Below the pieces are notes generated by a model. It saw only the letters and a program-made list of their open reading frames with translations, was not told the origin of the DNA and made no database searches. This document shows, one piece after another, positions 61,548 to 64,000 of a DNA stretch of 64,000 nt (its first letter is position 1; every line of letters begins with the position of its first letter). The stretch spans positions 1-64,000 of the forward strand of contig NZ_JACOFR010000020.1 in NCBI RefSeq assembly GCF_019455385.1, in the 5' to 3' direction. Source of the stretch: Bradyrhizobium sp. BR 10289 (GTDB lineage: Bacteria > Pseudomonadota > Alphaproteobacteria > Rhizobiales > Xanthobacteraceae). Both the position numbers and the translations under genes were made by a program.

Positions 61548-63068
61548 TCAGTTGCGGCGGTGGGCGTTGAGACGGTGCTCGACGAACAGCGAGTAGCGCG
61601 ACATTCCAAAGCAGAACAGGAAATAGATGATACCGGCAAAGGCGAAGCCGGTGAACAGGGTCGACGGCGCCGACCATTTCGGATCGGCGAACGAGGCGCG
61701 CAGCGAGCCCAGGAGGTCGAACAACGCGACGATCGACACCAGCGAGGTGTCCTTGAGCAGCGAGATGAAGCTGTTGACGAGGTTCGGGATGACGTGGCGC
61801 AGCGCCTGCGGCAGCACGATCAAGGACGTCGTCTTCCACCAGGACAGTCCGAGGGCCGCCGCGGCCTCACCTTGCCCGCGCGGGATCGCGGCAAGGCCGC
61901 CGCGAACGTTCTCGGCCTGATAGGCCCCCGTGAATAGCGCGATGCCGATCAGTGCACGGACGAGGCCGTCGACCGTGAAATTGCCCGGCAGGAACAACGG
62001 CAGCATATAGGTCGCGAAGAACAGCACGGTGATCAGCGGCACGCCGCGCCAGAACTCGATGAAGGCGATCGAGAAGATCCGGATCAGCGGAATGGTGGAC
62101 CTGCGCCCGAGCGCCAGCGCAATGCCGATCGGCAACGAGGTGACGATGCCGGCGACGGAGACCACCAGCGTCACCAGAAGACCGCCCCAGAGCCGCGTCT
62201 GCACGACCGGGAGCCCGCCGTGATCGAGCCCCATCAGCTTGATGACGAGGGCGATGGCGGCGAATGTGCCGATGCTCCACGCCAGGGCGCGCCATCCGGT
62301 GCGCAGGCCACCCCCGACGACGAAGGCGATCAAGGACACGACGACGGTCGTGATGGCGAAATCGCTCCAGACCGACTGGCCCGAGCCCTCGAGCTGGTCA
62401 CGCAGCCAGGTCAGCGGAAAGATCAGCCAGGAGATCGCTTTTCCGACTAGCACGATGAGGCTGCCGAGCGCCCACAAGAGTGGCGCGATCGCCGAGGTCT
62501 TGCTGAGGCTGAGCAGGACCTGCCCGGCGCCGATGATGCTGTCGTCGAACAATTGCAGCAGGCCGGCGGTCCAGCTCAGGCCGAACCCGGTGATGCCGCC
62601 GCCATGCAGCAGGAAGAACGCAACCACGGGAAAGGCGAAGAAGAACAGGCTGGCGTTGAGCGCCTTCGCCGGCAGGCGCGGAACCAGCATGGGCACCAGC
62701 AGGACCGTGGCCAGGACGAATGTGAGGTCGACCCGCCAGCGTTCGGCCTCGGGATAGAAGCCGTAGATCAGCTGCGGCAGCTTGGCCTGGATATAGGGCC
62801 AGCAAGCGCCGACGGCAAAGCCGGCATTCTCGGGGAGGCACGCCGTGCGGTCCGTTCCGGTCCAGACCGCGTCGACGAACAGGAATTTGACGGATGGAAC
62901 GATGGTGAACCAGAGCAACAGGGCGCTGACGATGGTGATCAGGATGTTGGTCGGCGAATTGAGCAGGCGCGTGCGCATCAGGCCAACGAAGCCCGTCATC
63001 CTCACCGGCGCCGGCCGCTCGGCGATCAGGTCCTGACGAACGTAAGCGGATGAGGCAATATCGGTCAT
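61548..63068 (-). CDS. aapM: General L-amino-acid ABC transporter permease AapM
   Basis: The 506-residue inner-membrane protein has the family N terminus PVRMTGFVGLMRTRLLNSPT and the EAA permease loop ENVRGGLAAIPRGQGEAAAALGLS near the C terminus. AapM of Rhizobium leguminosarum is, as I recall, near 385 residues. The extra hydrophobic stretch, about residues 150-290, adds several membrane helices. Its ATG overlaps the aapQ stop by 4 bp. Confidence 0.93.
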   Translation of the reverse strand: MTDIASSAYVRQDLIAERPAPVRMTGFVGLMRTRLLNSPTNILITIVSALLLWFTIVPSVKFLFVDAVWTGTDRTACLPENAGFAVGACWPYIQAKLPQLIYGFYPEAERWRVDLTFVLATVLLVPMLVPRLPAKALNASLFFFAFPVVAFFLLHGGGITGFGLSWTAGLLQLFDDSIIGAGQVLLSLSKTSAIAPLLWALGSLIVLVGKAISWLIFPLTWLRDQLEGSGQSVWSDFAITTVVVSLIAFVVGGGLRTGWRALAWSIGTFAAIALVIKLMGLDHGGLPVVQTRLWGGLLVTLVVSVAGIVTSLPIGIALALGRRSTIPLIRIFSIAFIEFWRGVPLITVLFFATYMLPLFLPGNFTVDGLVRALIGIALFTGAYQAENVRGGLAAIPRGQGEAAAALGLSWWKTTSLIVLPQALRHVIPNLVNSFISLLKDTSLVSIVALFDLLGSLRASFADPKWSAPSTLFTGFAFAGIIYFLFCFGMSRYSLFVEHRLNAHRRN

Positions 63069-64000
63069 GCACCAAGGCTCCGGCTGACACGCCAACCGTA
63101 GACGCTCATGATCGCGCTGGTGAGCAGCGAGATCAGGAGATAGACGCCCATCGTCATGGCAATGATCTCGATCGCCTGTCCGGTCTGGCTCAGCGACGTG
63201 CCGGCCCAGACCGACACGAGGTCCGGATAGCCGATCGCGACCGCGAGCGAAGAGTTCTTGGTGAGGTTGAGGTACTGGTTGGTCAGCGGCGGCACGATCA
63301 CGCGCATGGCCTGCGGCACCACGATCAGGCGCAGCGTGGTGCCGCGGCTGAGGCCGAGCGAGGCGCCCGCCTCCATCTGTCCCTTGTGCACCGACAGGAT
63401 GCCGGCGCGCACGATCTCGGCGATGAAGGCCGCGGTATAGGTCGACAGCGCCAGCGTCAACGCCACGAATTCCGGAATGATCCGCGAGCCGCCGGCGAAG
63501 TTGAAGCCCTTGAGCTGCGGCAGCTCGAAGGTGAAGGGCAGACCGACCAGCAGCATCGTCGCGAGCGGCAGTCCGAACAGCAGGCCCAGCACGTAGGGCC
63601 AGATGCGGATCATCTGTCCGCGTTGAAACAGCGCCCGCCGCGCATAGATCCGCAGGGCCAGCACCGCGACGATGCCGAATCCCAGCACCAGCAGGAACGG
63701 ATCCAGCCCGGCCTGGCCGATCGGCTGCGGAATGACGAGGCCGCGATTGCTGATGAAGGCGATGCCGAGCAGCGAAATGCTCTGCCGCGGATTGGGCAGG
63801 GCCGCGAGCACGGCGAGATACCAGAACAGGATCTGGAACAGCAGCGGCAGGTTGCGGATGATCTCGACATAGATCTCGCCGATGCGCGACAAGAGCCAGT
63901 TCGGCGACAGCCGGCACAGCGCGACGACGAAGCCGAGCACGGTGGCGAAGACGATGCCGACCACCGAGACCACGAGCGTGTTGAGAAGCCCGACCACGAA
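63065..64000 (-). CDS. aapQ: General L-amino-acid ABC transporter permease AapQ (5' end outside window)
   Basis: The 312 residues seen are the C-terminal part of an Aap/Bzt-type permease. The permease loop is EIVRAGILSVHKGQMEAGASLGLS and the TM region MVGLLNTLVVSVVGIVFATV. The frame is open at the window edge, so the start (and the binding-protein gene aapJ, if present) lies further right. It is the upstream partner of AapM in the heteromeric channel. Confidence 0.93.
   Translation of the reverse strand, partial: FVVGLLNTLVVSVVGIVFATVLGFVVALCRLSPNWLLSRIGEIYVEIIRNLPLLFQILFWYLAVLAALPNPRQSISLLGIAFISNRGLVIPQPIGQAGLDPFLLVLGFGIVAVLALRIYARRALFQRGQMIRIWPYVLGLLFGLPLATMLLVGLPFTFELPQLKGFNFAGGSRIIPEFVALTLALSTYTAAFIAEIVRAGILSVHKGQMEAGASLGLSRGTTLRLIVVPQAMRVIVPPLTNQYLNLTKNSSLAVAIGYPDLVSVWAGTSLSQTGQAIEIIAMTMGVYLLISLLTSAIMSVYGWRVSRSLGA

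Overview
The window is high-GC chromosomal DNA from an alphaproteobacterium, most likely Bradyrhizobium or a close relative. The evidence is the gene order dusB(nifR3)-ntrB-ntrC-ntrY-ntrX-hfq-hflX, fused ispDF, the pcm-tolC-popZ-valS block, an aapQMP amino-acid transporter, a RpoE-ChrR sigma/anti-sigma pair and several families of short palindromic repeats. Genus is inferred from memory of gene order, not from a search. I see no phage, insertion sequence, CRISPR array or rRNA operon. Two tRNA genes are present (Asn and Cys).

Layout. 0.1-3.6 kb: queC, mazG, hflX, hfq. 3.8-11.8 kb: the nitrogen regulatory block ntrX, ntrY, ntrC, ntrB, dusB, read leftwards, with a good NtrC-type operator upstream of dusB. 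12.0-14.6 kb: ispDF, pncC and an MscS channel. 14.7-15.4 kb: a palindromic repeat and a ~560 bp long repeat. 15.5-20.7 kb: a six-gene operon for a B-type (ba3-like) cytochrome c oxidase with three extra c-type cytochromes. 20.7-29.9 kb: COQ10-like protein, lipA, DNA-3-methyladenine glycosylase, valS, popZ, tolC, pcm, tRNA-Asn. 30.7-31.3 kb: a second copy of the long repeat in the opposite orientation. 31.3-38.4 kb: an amide/amino-acid locus with a binding protein, a permease-ATPase fusion, a formamidase, an AraC regulator fused to a second formamidase domain, and a RidA protein. 38.8-42.5 kb: small proteins, tRNA-Cys, a polysaccharide-type ABC exporter and a DTW protein. 42.5-51.7 kb: a four-gene tripartite RND efflux operon. 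52.1-59.4 kb: a singlet-oxygen/membrane-lipid stress regulon. 59.7-64.0 kb: cysK and aapP-aapM-aapQ (the last truncated by the window edge).

Two places stand out. First, the 52-59 kb locus contains four copies of the same two-part promoter, TGATCC-N16-CGTT, in front of rpoE-chrR, a second ECF sigma gene, a DUF2177 gene and the operon FAD oxidoreductase-DUF1365-cyclopropane-synthase-like methyltransferase. This makes the locus look like a self-contained regulon with one sigma factor controlling another. ChrR keeps both metal sites at the residue numbers I recall for the Rhodobacter sphaeroides protein. Second, the 31.7-34.1 kb gene joins a complete AraC-family regulator to a complete acetamidase/formamidase domain in one reading frame, next to an unfused paralogue. 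It could be a sensor-regulator built from an enzyme.

Other notable structure: two inverted ~560 bp repeats bracket 15.4 kb holding the oxidase operon; a start-less Rossmann-fold remnant lies beside the methyltransferase gene; and NtrX lacks the sigma-54 contact motif that NtrC retains.
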